Source: Algoriphagus resistens (lineage in GTDB: Bacteria; Bacteroidota; Bacteroidia; Cytophagales; Cyclobacteriaceae). Taken from it: a stretch of DNA of 64,000 nt. This document shows positions 8,111 through 17,792 of this stretch, in pieces (the stretch's first letter is position 1; each line of letters opens with the position of its first letter). Made by a program: the position numbers and the translations under genes. A model generated the notes under the pieces. It worked only from the letters and a program-made list of their open reading frames with translations, made no database searches and was not told the origin of the DNA. The DNA is taken from positions 124,001-188,000 of the forward strand of contig NZ_LMXN01000008.1 in NCBI RefSeq assembly GCF_001442615.1, given 5' to 3'.

Positions 8111-9328
8111 TTAAAATTCTTTGGATCGGTCTGGTCTTTTCAGCCGGTATAGGGCTTCCAGGAAATAATAATCCGCATAGTTTAGCGGTACATTGACCTC
8201 TTTGGAATGCGGAATACTTCCTGTGGAATTCTTCAAAAGGAAATGATGGTTTTCTCCTAAACCAGCCCTAAAATCAGAAGAGCCGAGGCTGGCCAGAATC
8301 TCTTCTGCAGGGTTCTTGTAGTTTTGCTCTGACAAGGGATCCAGGCGCAGCAAGGCCGCTGCCACAATAGAAGAAGTGGATACATCACGGGGAGTGGAAG
8401 CCACTACAGCCAAACTCAGATCCCAGGCCGGCACCTTATCCGGGGGCAGATTGGTGTGCCTGAGGTAAAAATCAGCAATCCGCTCCGCCTGTCTCAGAAA
8501 CTCAGGATCACCTGTAAACTCATAAGCAACAGTGAACCCATAAAGTCCCCAGGCCTGTCCTCTTGCCCAACTGGATTCATCGGAATATCCCTGTGCGGTC
8601 TGACGCTGTAAAGCATTACCTGACAGGGTATCGAAATCAACTATCTGGTACGAGGAGTAATCGTTTCTAAAGAAATGAGCCAGCGTGGTCTTGGCATGGC
8701 GCACTGCCAGTTCCCGGTAAGAAGGGTCGTCCGTCCACTCTGTCAGACGGAACAACAGCTCCAGATTCATCATGCCGGCAATATTGACCGGGAATATCCA
8801 CCCACGGGCAGCCTTCCAGCCCCGGTCAGTATCCCAGGACTTAATAGCCCCAACTGTAGGGTTGAATCTGGCAACAAGCGTATTGCCTGCCTCTTGTAAA
8901 ATTCGCAGATCTGCGTCAGATGGCTCGATGCGGTACCCATGTCCGTAGGAACAGTTGAATATAAACCCCAGATCATGCCCACTGAAAAAACGCATATCCT
9001 TGATTTTATCCTGAAAAAAACGGGCTTCACTCTTCCACCTCCTGTCTCCTGAAAGCTCATATAAATACCAGAGACTACCGGGAAAAAAGCCTGCTGTCCA
9101 ATCATAATCCTCTGCTACCGGCTTGATTGCCCCATTCTCTACCGATCTGGGCAATGCACCGTTCCGGTGACCCCATGTCACCATTTCACCGTACTGTGCC
9201 TGGATAAATTCATCCAACTCTGTGCAGCTGTCCGCTTCTTTATTGGTGAAATGAGTACAGGAACCAGCCAGGCATACGCATACCAGGGTAATAAAAAAGT
9301 TCGGTAAGGCAGGAATCAGATACTTCAT
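8111..9328 (-). CDS. Glycoside hydrolase family 88 lipoprotein (unsaturated glucuronyl hydrolase-like)
   Basis: This 405-residue protein has a lipobox (CLAGSC, Cys24) and an alpha/alpha-barrel GH88 fold: DWTAGFFPGSLWYLYELSGD, SGHDLGFIFNCSYGHGYR, ESSWARGQAWGLYGF and PLNYADYYFLEALYRL. GH88 enzymes remove the 4,5-unsaturated uronic acid left at the non-reducing end by polysaccharide lyases. Asp119 (GHDLGF) matches one of the two catalytic Asp residues (Asp88 in Bacillus GL1 enzyme). At the position of the second (usually within IIDNMMNLE) the sequence is NIAGMMNLE, with Ala184 in place of Asp, so activity or mechanism may differ. First gene of the operon with susC/susD. Confidence 0.93.
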   Translation of the reverse strand: MKYLIPALPNFFITLVCVCLAGSCTHFTNKEADSCTELDEFIQAQYGEMVTWGHRNGALPRSVENGAIKPVAEDYDWTAGFFPGSLWYLYELSGDRRWKSEARFFQDKIKDMRFFSGHDLGFIFNCSYGHGYRIEPSDADLRILQEAGNTLVARFNPTVGAIKSWDTDRGWKAARGWIFPVNIAGMMNLELLFRLTEWTDDPSYRELAVRHAKTTLAHFFRNDYSSYQIVDFDTLSGNALQRQTAQGYSDESSWARGQAWGLYGFTVAYEFTGDPEFLRQAERIADFYLRHTNLPPDKVPAWDLSLAVVASTPRDVSTSSIVAAALLRLDPLSEQNYKNPAEEILASLGSSDFRAGLGENHHFLLKNSTGSIPHSKEVNVPLNYADYYFLEALYRLKRPDRSKEF

Positions 9329-9654
9329 CTTGATGCTTATTAAGACTGAAATTTATCCCTGCCCCAATAAGGACTGATTAAGTATTCTTCATTAAAAGTC
9401 CAAAATCATCTTTTTTTGAAAAAAGCTACCCTGGCGTACACAGAAGCCGTTTTATATCGACCCTTCTTGGTCACTTCCGGACAATTTTGGAGTATTGCTG
9501 AACGAATCCAACCTATCGCAAAACATCGTTTTCATGAAATAACCTATCGGAGATCTGTAACATGACCGTCTTTACTTCTTCTATTTTTTTAAGAAAGGTT
9601 ACATTTCATTGATTTTTTTATCTTGCAAGTGAAATGGTAAAGCAGCAACTGGAA
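9329..9654. other. Divergent promoter region between GH88 operon and HTCS
   Basis: This AT-rich intergenic stretch must contain the promoters of both the GH88-susC-susD operon (leftward) and the HTCS gene (rightward), and probably the HTCS binding site. On the plus strand TATCTTGC at about 9620 resembles the TAnnTTTG -7 element. No clear direct repeat that could be named as the HTCS operator was found by eye. Confidence 0.4.
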
Positions 9655-12600
9655 ATGAAGGGTTATTATGCTCAATTGGTTTTGTTCCTCTTATTTGTCC
9701 TGACCGGATCCGCAGCTTATAGTCAAGAACAAACACAATACGAGGGATTGTTTTTCCATAAACTGGGTATTGAGCAAGGATTGAGCAGCAGCAATGCACT
9801 CTGTCTACATCAAGATCATCTCAGCAGAATATGGGTAGGCACTATGGACGGTCTTAGCCTTTACGACGGACATAGGGCCCGGATTTTCCAACCCAGTGAA
9901 ACAGACAACAACAGCTTACTTGGCCATCATGTCCGTGAAATCATTCAAATCGGCGAATCTCTTTGGGTCCTGACCAATTCCGGTATTTCCCAACTTGACC
10001 TGACCACCCTGCAATTCCGTCAGTTTCCCATCTCCAACGTCTATACCATAGGTAGTTTTAACGGGCAGCTTCTGGTCTCCACCCAATCGGGGCTGAAGTA
10101 TATAGATGCAAAAAGCGGTGTCTTCAAACCCAGTTCCCTGTTCCTGCAACACAAAGAAGACATATCCGCATTTCTTGAAACCTCTGAAAATCTCTATGCC
10201 ACTACCTATTCGAGAAGAATATACCGGCTGAACAAATCATCTCTGGTGATGGAGGAAAACACCATTCCCGAGCTGATCAATGTGGTAAAGATCAGCATGG
10301 ACAACGATAAATTATGGCTCTCCAGCTACGAGAAAGGAGCGTTGCAACTGGATGCTGACCTGAAGCTGGAAAAGCACTTTCATCAGCATGCTGATACGCC
10401 CTATCGGCTAAACAACAACTCAGTACGTGCCATAAAAACGGATAACAGAGGACGGGTCTGGATCGGCACCTTCAAGGGGTTGCATATTTACCATCCAAAG
10501 GAGAACAGGGTCACCCTGTATCAATCAGACAATTCCATCCCGGGAAGCCTTCCCCATGATAGTGTCTGGGATATACTAGAGGATCACCAACGTACAATTT
10601 GGCTGGCAACTTATTATGGAGGTCTGGGTTACGTCAATCCTGAAAATCATCTGTTCAGCCGCTTTTATCATCAAACATCAGGTTCCAACCGACTGAGCCA
10701 CTACGTACTCGGTCAGATGGTCGAAGATGAAAACAACCATATTTGGATAGCCACCGAAGGGGGAGGGTTGGATTACTATGACCGAAACACAAATAAAATC
10801 GTCAATTATGGCTGGTTTGATCATCCGACTTTCCGGAATAAAAACATCAAATCCCTATGGCTGGATGGCAGCAAGTATCTTTACATAGGTACCCATGAGG
10901 GAGGGCTTTTCCGCCTCAACCTGGCCGACCGGCATGTGGAGTCTATTCCTTTCCACCTGAATCCCAAAGTCTCCATTACAGACATCAAACCCTTTCGGGA
11001 CAAGCTATTGTTGGCCAGTAGCCTAGGGCTTTTATCCTATGATAGGGAGACTGGTGAGATCTCACGGTTCATCAATAGGACTGACAACCAGCATAAACTT
11101 CCATCCGGAACCACCTCCTTCCTGGCTGATCATCTTGACAGGATATGGATCGGCACCAAACGTGACGGAATATTCAGATATGATCCTGCAAAAGACAATA
11201 TGGACCACTTTCATCAGTTCAATTCAGAACTGTTGAGCAATGATATTTTCAGGTTTTATCAGGATTCCAGAAAAAGAATCTGGGTTGGGACATTGGGTGG
11301 TGGCATATCCATCTATCAAGAGGATTCTGCCAGCTTCAAAACCTACACCAGAGCCAGCAACGGGCTTCCTTCCGACCAGATCTACGGCATTCAGGAATCC
11401 CAGTTTGACAACTATTGGATTGCCACCAGCAAAGGGCTGGTACGCTTCAATCCGGAGAATGGCTTTTTCTATAATTTTGATGTAAAATTCGGATTTCCTA
11501 TCTCTGAAATCAACCAGAGCTCTCTTTTGCTGACAGAAAACGGCGAACTGTTTGTGGGAGGGATCAATGGACTGGTGTCATTCAATGAACAATTGGCCGT
11601 TCAAAAGCAGCGGATTGAAAAGCCTTATTTTTCCCAGCTTATTTTAAACAACCAGCTTGTCCAGCCGGAGAAACATCAGGTGATCCAAGCAGACCTTCCC
11701 TTTGTCAGCCAAATCACCTTACTTCCTGAGCATACCTCCTTCAGTATTCTGTTTGCCAATGGCAATTACCTACAGGATAGAAAAAGTAGATTCGCTTACC
11801 AGTTGGTCGGTTTTGACAAAGAATGGCTACCCGGAGAAAGCCAATCTGCCTCTTATACCAACCTCAATCCCGGGCGGTATCAGTTTTTGGTCAGGAGTTT
11901 TGACCCACAATATCCGGAGAACTTTAAGGAGGCTTCTTTGGAATTGATTGTGAAGCCACCGTTCTACTTCAGTACCGAAGCCTACCTGATCTATCTGACA
12001 CTGCTGCTGTTGCTTATTTTTGGGATTAATTATTTCTACCTATACCGTAGCCGGCTTCTGGACGAGATCGAACTTGAAAAAAAATCCAACCACCAGATTT
12101 TGGTCAACAATAATCAGAAGCTGGAATTTTTCACCAACGTAGCCCATGAATTTCTGACACCCCTGTCCATCATCACCGGTACGCTGGAAGGGCTCCTAGA
12201 ACAGGCCAAGCTTCCTAAACCACTCTTTAACCGCATACAGATCGCTTATAAAAGTTCTGAGCGGCTGAAGAATCTGGCAAAGGAGCTGCTCGATTTTAGA
12301 AAACTGGAACGGGGGCATCTCAAATTGCAGGCCTATCCAACAGATTTAATTTCCTTTAGCAGGGAAGTGTTCAGTTCTTTTGAAAAAATTGCCCAGGACA
12401 GGGGAATTCAGTATATCCTCCAGGCCCCCGATAAAGAACTTCCGCTGACCTTTGATCCTGTGCAGCTGGAGAAAGTCTTCTATAATCTGCTTTCCAACTC
12501 CTTCAAGCATGTGGATCAGCGCACAGGAAAAGTAAGGTTGGAAATATTGGAAGGCACCACTGAGGTTCAGGTCCGCTTTATAGACAACGGTCCTGGAATC

Positions 12601-13665
12601 CCGAAAGAGGAAGCGAAAAAGATTTTTGACAGATTCCATCAGCTGAACAACATCCACAAAAAGCAAGGGCAATTCGGCGTAGGGATTGGCCTGGCCCTGT
12701 CCAAAGGAATCATAGAAGCCCATGCAGGAGAAATCACCGTGATAAGTGAACCCGCAGAAAGTACATGCTTCTGCCTTACACTGAAAAAAGGAGACCTACA
12801 TCTCCCAAAGGATTTTCTGGCCATTGAGCCGTCCCGGTCGGAGGAATTTTTCCTCCCCGACCCCGACTGGAAGCTGGCACCCAACCCGGAAGGTGTGCCC
12901 ACCGCACCGGAAAATGCCCCTAGAATCCTGTTAGTAGATGACAATGCGGACTTTCGTGATTTCATCAAAAACACCTTAAGTGACAGCTTTATAGTGCTGG
13001 AAGCCTCCAATGGAAAAGAGGGGCTGTCAACGGCTTTGAAAGAGCTTCCTGATCTGGTTATTTCAGATGTGGTCATGCCAGAAATGACAGGGACTAAACT
13101 TGCCAAACGGCTAAAAAGGAATCTGCATACCTGTCATATTCCCATCATTTTACTTACTGCCAGGATCGAAACCAACCTGAGGATCAAAGGTCTTGAAACT
13201 GGTGCGGACGATTATCTTTCCAAGCCTGTCAACCCACGCCTGCTAAAAACCCGGATCCTAAACCTTCTCAGGAATCAGTCCCAGCTACTCCGGGCGCTGG
13301 AAGAAAACCGGCAGCTGAGTCTGAATAAGGAGTTATTGGCGCAGGTCGATCAGGAGTTTCTTGAGAAGTCCAAAGCATATGTACTGGAAAACCTGAACAA
13401 AGAGACATTGAATGTGCTGGCGTTTTCGCGGGAGATGGGACTGAGCCGTACGCGTCTTTTCGAGCGAATTAAAGAAGTCTCCGGTCAGACTCCCAATGAT
13501 TTTATCCAAAAGATCCGATTGGAAAAGGCAGCAGAACTCATCTCTTGTCATCCCGGGCTCAGCATAGCCGAAATCGCGGAAATAACAGGGTTCAATACGC
13601 CACGTTATTTCAGTCAGTGTTTCCGTAATCACTTCGGATGCAGCCCTAGTCACTATGCTAAGTAG
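9655..13665 (+). CDS. Hybrid two-component system regulator (HTCS)
   Basis: The protein combines sensor kinase and DNA-binding regulator in one chain of about 1336 residues. A signal peptide (MKGYYAQLVLFLLF...AYSQ) supports the ATG at 9655; an in-frame ATG at 9634 would add seven residues. A periplasmic sensor of two-bladed Reg_prop repeats (DHLSRIWVGTMDGL, DNRGRVWIGTFKGL and others) is closed by a Y_Y_Y domain. One membrane helix follows, then HisKA (AHEFLTPLS, His831), HATPase (GVGIGLALSKGI), a receiver with phospho-Asp1138 (LVISDVVMPEMTG) and an AraC-type helix-turn-helix end. It is divergent from, and presumably activates, the GH88-SusC-SusD operon on binding an oligosaccharide. Confidence 0.96.
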   Translation: MKGYYAQLVLFLLFVLTGSAAYSQEQTQYEGLFFHKLGIEQGLSSSNALCLHQDHLSRIWVGTMDGLSLYDGHRARIFQPSETDNNSLLGHHVREIIQIGESLWVLTNSGISQLDLTTLQFRQFPISNVYTIGSFNGQLLVSTQSGLKYIDAKSGVFKPSSLFLQHKEDISAFLETSENLYATTYSRRIYRLNKSSLVMEENTIPELINVVKISMDNDKLWLSSYEKGALQLDADLKLEKHFHQHADTPYRLNNNSVRAIKTDNRGRVWIGTFKGLHIYHPKENRVTLYQSDNSIPGSLPHDSVWDILEDHQRTIWLATYYGGLGYVNPENHLFSRFYHQTSGSNRLSHYVLGQMVEDENNHIWIATEGGGLDYYDRNTNKIVNYGWFDHPTFRNKNIKSLWLDGSKYLYIGTHEGGLFRLNLADRHVESIPFHLNPKVSITDIKPFRDKLLLASSLGLLSYDRETGEISRFINRTDNQHKLPSGTTSFLADHLDRIWIGTKRDGIFRYDPAKDNMDHFHQFNSELLSNDIFRFYQDSRKRIWVGTLGGGISIYQEDSASFKTYTRASNGLPSDQIYGIQESQFDNYWIATSKGLVRFNPENGFFYNFDVKFGFPISEINQSSLLLTENGELFVGGINGLVSFNEQLAVQKQRIEKPYFSQLILNNQLVQPEKHQVIQADLPFVSQITLLPEHTSFSILFANGNYLQDRKSRFAYQLVGFDKEWLPGESQSASYTNLNPGRYQFLVRSFDPQYPENFKEASLELIVKPPFYFSTEAYLIYLTLLLLLIFGINYFYLYRSRLLDEIELEKKSNHQILVNNNQKLEFFTNVAHEFLTPLSIITGTLEGLLEQAKLPKPLFNRIQIAYKSSERLKNLAKELLDFRKLERGHLKLQAYPTDLISFSREVFSSFEKIAQDRGIQYILQAPDKELPLTFDPVQLEKVFYNLLSNSFKHVDQRTGKVRLEILEGTTEVQVRFIDNGPGIPKEEAKKIFDRFHQLNNIHKKQGQFGVGIGLALSKGIIEAHAGEITVISEPAESTCFCLTLKKGDLHLPKDFLAIEPSRSEEFFLPDPDWKLAPNPEGVPTAPENAPRILLVDDNADFRDFIKNTLSDSFIVLEASNGKEGLSTALKELPDLVISDVVMPEMTGTKLAKRLKRNLHTCHIPIILLTARIETNLRIKGLETGADDYLSKPVNPRLLKTRILNLLRNQSQLLRALEENRQLSLNKELLAQVDQEFLEKSKAYVLENLNKETLNVLAFSREMGLSRTRLFERIKEVSGQTPNDFIQKIRLEKAAELISCHPGLSIAEIAEITGFNTPRYFSQCFRNHFGCSPSHYAK

Positions 13666-13755
13666 CATGCAAAAGTTAAAAATAGAATAATTTAATGTTA
13701 AAATGGTTGGCTGTTACCGGGGCAATAGCAAATATGGGATCCGGAAAAAGAAAAA

Positions 13756-13798
13756 GTGGTCTGTGCCGATAAGCTCCAGCGCAGCAACTACAGACCAC
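13756..13798. terminator. Inverted repeat between convergent genes
   Basis: GTGGTCTGT (13756-13764) pairs with ACAGACCAC (13790-13798) across a 25-nt loop between the ends of the HTCS gene and the 86-residue gene at 13807. No long T-run follows on either side, so its role as a terminator is only probable. Confidence 0.45.
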
Positions 13799-13806
13799 AG
13801 TGAAAT

Positions 13807-14067
13807 TTATGCAGATCTGGAATATGAGTTCCGGGCCCGGTCATCCGAATCAATCGGTGAAACCGCCCAGGGATCAGATTTATGGCTCGAAACAAAATCC
13901 ATTTTATGGGTAAGCCCCTTCTTCTGCAACCAATAATCAAGGTCTCTTGCTTCAGCATTATCAAGAAACTTTTTGGCTTTTTTATATTCTTTTGCAAGTA
14001 ATTGCTCGTCAAAACTTACTTTTTCGAGGATGGTTTTATAGTAATCCAGAAAAGAATTTTTATTCAT
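13807..14067 (-). CDS. Small protein of unknown function (86 aa)
   Basis: No domain is recognised. It is charged and probably helical and cytoplasmic in its first half (ILEKVSFDEQLLAKEYKKAKKFLDNAEARDLDYWLQKKG), with a less ordered tail rich in Ser, Asp and Arg. There is no signal peptide or membrane segment. An overlapping reading frame (13788-14012) is longer in places but has a less protein-like composition. The hsp20 terminator lies upstream, so it is likely transcribed on its own. Confidence 0.65.
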   Translation of the reverse strand: MNKNSFLDYYKTILEKVSFDEQLLAKEYKKAKKFLDNAEARDLDYWLQKKGLTHKMDFVSSHKSDPWAVSPIDSDDRARNSYSRSA

Positions 14068-14226
14068 TTTTACACTACTTTATGTTACACATCTTTTGCA
14101 CAAGCTTAAGTGTGCCAAGGGAAAGCCCCCTTACCACTAAATAGTTATCATAGTAGCCAGTCATGGCAACCACTACTAGAACTCCATTCCCAGGCCGTGA
14201 TGGAGCCTCTAAAAAACAGATTTAAA

Positions 14227-14265
14227 AGAAGTACGGGCGACCCAATGCAGGCCGCCCGTACTTCT
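14227..14265 (-). terminator. Strong rho-independent terminator of hsp20
   Basis: A perfect 13-bp stem, AGAAGTACGGGCG (14227-14239) with CGCCCGTACTTCT (14253-14265), has a 13-nt loop. On the minus strand it is followed by TTTTAAA. It starts directly after the hsp20 stop codon. Confidence 0.9.
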
Positions 14266-14266
14266 A

Positions 14267-14728
14267 TTATCCAATGTTGATTGTTCTTGACGGCTTTTTC
14301 TTGGCTTCTTCACGCTTAGGGATCACCAAGCGGAGAATACCGTCTTCATACTTCCCTTCTATGCTGTCACTCTCAACGGTATTGGGCAGATAAAACGAAC
14401 GTGAGAAGGCTCTATAGCTGAACTCTTTACGGGTATATCCCCTTTCTTCATTGTCTGTGTTTTCCGAATTTTCGGAAACCTCACCTTGAATAATCAGCGT
14501 ATTGTTATCAAGTTCCACCTTGAAATCTTCCTTTTTCATTCCGGGAACTGCCATCTCCACCCGGAAATCGTTGCCCGTTTCCGATATGTTGACCCGCGGA
14601 AGGGTGTTGCTCTGAGACTGTCTTTCGCCGCTGAACGAATCCAGCCAATCGAATAAACTTCTGCCCGGAAAGTCCTCAAAGAAAGGAGTCGAAGGGCTAA
14701 AACCGTTTCTTTTCATTAATGTGTTCAT
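14267..14728 (-). CDS. Hsp20/alpha-crystallin family small heat shock protein
   Basis: This 153-residue ATP-independent holdase binds unfolding proteins as oligomers in the cytoplasm. The alpha-crystallin domain covers roughly residues 40-145: PRVNISETGNDFRVEMAVPGMKKEDFKVELDNNTLIIQGE at its start, FSRSFYLPNTVESDSIEGKYEDGILRLVIPKRE near its end, then a short tail ending RTINIG. Length and domain order are normal for bacterial Hsp20. It is monocistronic, with its own terminator. Confidence 0.95.
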   Translation of the reverse strand: MNTLMKRNGFSPSTPFFEDFPGRSLFDWLDSFSGERQSQSNTLPRVNISETGNDFRVEMAVPGMKKEDFKVELDNNTLIIQGEVSENSENTDNEERGYTRKEFSYRAFSRSFYLPNTVESDSIEGKYEDGILRLVIPKREEAKKKPSRTINIG

Positions 14729-15044
14729 TGCTTTACATTTTAATAGTTAAACAAATAAACGTTCTGGGCAACAAAATCCTGAGATGCTCAAGACTATGAT
14801 AACCAGAAAACTGAGAGCAGAATCGCGATTCCGGCAAGATAAAAATCAAGTAAAATGCCAATCTGGAATTAAAACAATTTTGTCAGTTTTACGCTGAAAA
14901 AATGTCAGTTTTAATCCGTTTATTTTACGTTTTTTAATGATCAGGTAGCCTGTCCCGACCTCGTTTTGGAGAATCCCGTTGCTGCCAGTTGGGATGAATT
15001 CTATGGTCAGGTATAGTATCCCAGGTACGGGAAACCGTAACAGA
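14729..15044. other. Intergenic region upstream of hsp20
   Basis: This AT-rich stretch carries the hsp20 promoter region, but no clear heat-shock operator was found. It contains a local repeat of GTCAGTTTTA (near 14882 and 14902) of unknown meaning. No protein-like reading frame was found. Confidence 0.35.
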
Positions 15045-15074
15045 AAAGCCATCAAGAAATTTCCCGATGGCTTT
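15045..15074. terminator. Terminator after the EEP-family gene
   Basis: AAAGCCATC (15045-15053) and GATGGCTTT (15066-15074) form a 9-bp stem with a 12-nt loop. On the minus strand the stem ends GATGGCTTTT, followed by CTG. It lies just past the stop at 15097. Confidence 0.8.
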
Positions 15075-15096
15075 CAGTTTCTCCAATTTAGCTCAG

Positions 15097-15939
15097 CTAT
15101 TTTGCAAAGTGAACAGTAGCCACGACCGGGAGATGATCGGAGGGATAACGCTGCTCTCTTGCATCTGTCAATACAGCGTACTTGGAGACTACAAAATCAT
15201 CACTTACAAACACATAATCAATTCGGTTTTTCATCGGTGCCGTAAATCGAAAGGAGTTGGTAGTGCCTACCGGCCCATATGGTGGCATTTTGGTCACGGT
15301 GTAGGAATCATTGAGCAGGGCAGACAATCCAATTATCTGCTCGGTATCAGGAGTAGAATTGAAATCCCCTGTACATATTACGGGTTTGCTTTTGGCTATT
15401 TCCTGGATTTTTTGCACCATCAGCTTGCCTGATTCTTTTCGGGCGACTACACCTTGATGATCGAAGTGTGCATTGAATACGTAAAATTCCTTTTTTGATT
15501 TCTTATCTATGAACAGGGCCCATGAAGCAATTCTATTGCAGCAGGTGGCATCCCAGCCCAATCCAGGCTTGTCAGGCGTCTCACTCAGCCAGAAATCACC
15601 AGATTCGAGCAAGTCAAACCTAGCTGTTTTATAAAGTATCGCAGAATGCTCCCCGGCAGTCTTGCCATCATCACGTCCTGCCCCTACAAATGCAAAACCC
15701 GGCATTTCGAGAAGGCCGTTAAGCTGGTGGATAAATCCCTCCTGGGTCCCTATGATATCAAAATCATGGTATTGAATTAAAGCCTTTACGTTTTCTTTCC
15801 GGTGCGGCCACGCATTCAGGCTATCCTTAGGGGTGTCCATTCTTAGATTGTAACTTGCCACCTTTATTTCAGCATCTTGCTGGCAAAAAGCTGAAATAGA
15901 TACTAGTAGGGCAAAAATAGTTGCTAGATATATTTTCAT
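15097..15939 (-). CDS. Secreted endonuclease/exonuclease/phosphatase family protein
   Basis: The 280-residue protein has a signal peptide (MKIYLATIFALLVSISAFCQQ) and a complete EEP fold: KVASYNLRMDTP, IIGTQEGF with the metal-binding Glu, HFDHQG, GDFNSTPDT with the catalytic Asp-Asn pair, and the closing SDHLPVVA. The family hydrolyses phosphodiesters or phosphomonoesters of nucleic acids, inositol phosphates or sphingomyelin; the substrate here cannot be named. It is periplasmic or extracellular. It lies downstream of the second SusC/SusD pair but is separated by a strong terminator, so it may be only partly linked to that operon. Confidence 0.92.
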   Translation of the reverse strand: MKIYLATIFALLVSISAFCQQDAEIKVASYNLRMDTPKDSLNAWPHRKENVKALIQYHDFDIIGTQEGFIHQLNGLLEMPGFAFVGAGRDDGKTAGEHSAILYKTARFDLLESGDFWLSETPDKPGLGWDATCCNRIASWALFIDKKSKKEFYVFNAHFDHQGVVARKESGKLMVQKIQEIAKSKPVICTGDFNSTPDTEQIIGLSALLNDSYTVTKMPPYGPVGTTNSFRFTAPMKNRIDYVFVSDDFVVSKYAVLTDAREQRYPSDHLPVVATVHFAK

Positions 15940-15956
15940 TATGTATAGGTTTAAAA

Positions 15957-15993
15957 CCCTCCGTAAGTCTTTCTAAGAAATACTTACGGAGGG
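15957..15993 (-). terminator. Strong terminator of the second SusC/SusD operon
   Basis: CCCTCCGTAAGT (15957-15968) pairs perfectly over 12 bp with ACTTACGGAGGG (15982-15993), 13-nt loop. On the minus strand the stem is followed by TTTTAAA. It lies 24 nt after the susD stop and before the EEP-family start. Confidence 0.92.
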
Positions 15994-16017
15994 AATTTGA
16001 ATTGAACTAATTACTAA

Positions 16018-17781
16018 TTACCAACCCGGATTCTGTCCCAAGGCAGGGTTTCGGATGATATCAGTTTCCGGAATAGGATACAGGTATTTTTTATCCATCC
16101 ATTCCCTCACTCCCGGATTAAAGATCACTTCCCCGGAAGTGCCATTGGAAAGCTGGATCCTACCTGTAGCTGAAGATGGGCTTACATCTACAAACGCGAT
16201 AGCTGGATTGGAAGACTCAGGTTTGGTGCCCTGGTAGAACAACACATCCATTATTCCATCACTATTGAGATCATATTCCCCCAAAGCAGGGACATACATC
16301 CCATTCATAGGAGAATCCGCAAATAGCTCGCCTAGGTGCCATCTCCGTAAATCGTCCGGACGAAGCCCTTCAAACACCAACTCAACTGCCCGTTCCCTCA
16401 AAACTTCCAAAAGAACAGGATCTGTAAATTTACCCTTATAGTAATTAACCAAATAAGGATCTGCTTCTGTAGGTAATGTCGTCAACGTCGCACCTGTGAT
16501 CCCGGCACGGGCACGAAGTGCTCCAATGGTCTCCGCCCAGTCCCCGGGAGTCATAGCCCCTAATTCCGCCAATGCTTCTGCCTTGTTCAACAATACTTCA
16601 GCATACCTCATGATAATATGGGCATTGTCATTCCGGCTTTCGTCATCATAAGGGAAACGCTCATCATAACACCATTTGATAGGCTGATAACCGGTAAATG
16701 TCTGGTTGAAGTTAGGGGGAGCGACAACCGGTATACCATTCTCCGTGCGGTGATAATCCCCCAGACGAACCGTTTGCTTCAGACGGAGATCCCTGTTTTT
16801 CACTTCATCTACAAATGGGGTAGTCTTGTAGTCCGGATTGTCGGTGAACGGGGTACCGTCCAGGTTCAGGTAAGTGTTGACAAAATTACGGGTCAGACTT
16901 GGCCTGTTGCCATACGTCGGGCTGATGAAACGCCGGTTGGCAGAACTGAACACCTGAAGACTTGCATCCAAAGCCACGGCCAAAATAGTCTCATCGGCAA
17001 ACGGGGTTTTGGTGATGAAAATATCCCTGTAGGAACGGTCATCCTGAGCTGCCTGATGTAGTGTAAATCCGTCGATTTCCCCGGCAGTGTTTACCACTTC
17101 CTGATACCATGCATCTGCAGTGCCCTGCATACCGTATTCCGTATGGTATTTTCTAAAGGCTGCTTCAAATAGCGCAATCCGGGTCTTATACGCTCTAGCT
17201 ACATTTTTGGTGATCCTGGTGGACGAAGCATCAGAAGTCAGGGTGATATTTTCGATGGCATAGTCCAAGTCTTCCAAGACTTTGTCCATGACCATAAACC
17301 TATCGTCTCTGGGCCCATAGAGCGTTACGCTGTCTGTGATCTCAATAGTTTGGTCAATCCATGGCACATCGCCGAAGCGCTTCACCTTGTCGAAATAAAA
17401 CAGGGCCCTAAAGAATCTGGCCATGCCGATATAATGGTTCTTTTCAGCAACCGGGCTCGTTTCCGCATTCTCGATAAAATAGTTGATGTTTCGCAAAGCG
17501 CTCCAAGACCAACCCGAACTAGTAACCGGACTCAGTGCATTCACGGCCAGGTAAGTATCTACCCCATTTCTGGCCACAAGATCAGAAACATCATCCCCTT
17601 GGAAAACGCCCACATCGGTGCCGGGCAAGATATTATAAAAGGAATTGCTGTATAGTTCCAGCCCGTTGGCAGAACCAAATATTGCCTGATTGGTGGCAGT
17701 ATCCACCGGATACTCATCCAGGTTGCAGGATACGACGGCAGCTAGTAGAAGAAATGATAGTATATAATGAAATATTTTCAT
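16018..17781 (-). CDS. RagB/SusD family outer membrane lipoprotein
   Basis: This 587-residue SusD homologue has a lipoprotein signal (MKIFHYILSFLLLAAVVSC, Cys19). The N-terminal region runs NLDEYPVDTATNQAIF, TPR-like helices follow (GMARFFRALFYFDKVKRFGDVPW), with the conserved RERAVELVFEGLRPDDLRRW motif and the closing KKYLYPIPETDIIRNPALGQNPGW. It is the surface glycan- or ligand-binding partner of the SusC transporter 11 nt upstream and is co-transcribed with it. No hydrolase is attached to this pair, so the substrate cannot be inferred. Confidence 0.96.
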   Translation of the reverse strand: MKIFHYILSFLLLAAVVSCNLDEYPVDTATNQAIFGSANGLELYSNSFYNILPGTDVGVFQGDDVSDLVARNGVDTYLAVNALSPVTSSGWSWSALRNINYFIENAETSPVAEKNHYIGMARFFRALFYFDKVKRFGDVPWIDQTIEITDSVTLYGPRDDRFMVMDKVLEDLDYAIENITLTSDASSTRITKNVARAYKTRIALFEAAFRKYHTEYGMQGTADAWYQEVVNTAGEIDGFTLHQAAQDDRSYRDIFITKTPFADETILAVALDASLQVFSSANRRFISPTYGNRPSLTRNFVNTYLNLDGTPFTDNPDYKTTPFVDEVKNRDLRLKQTVRLGDYHRTENGIPVVAPPNFNQTFTGYQPIKWCYDERFPYDDESRNDNAHIIMRYAEVLLNKAEALAELGAMTPGDWAETIGALRARAGITGATLTTLPTEADPYLVNYYKGKFTDPVLLEVLRERAVELVFEGLRPDDLRRWHLGELFADSPMNGMYVPALGEYDLNSDGIMDVLFYQGTKPESSNPAIAFVDVSPSSATGRIQLSNGTSGEVIFNPGVREWMDKKYLYPIPETDIIRNPALGQNPGW

Positions 17782-17792
17782 GGCTGTTCGAA

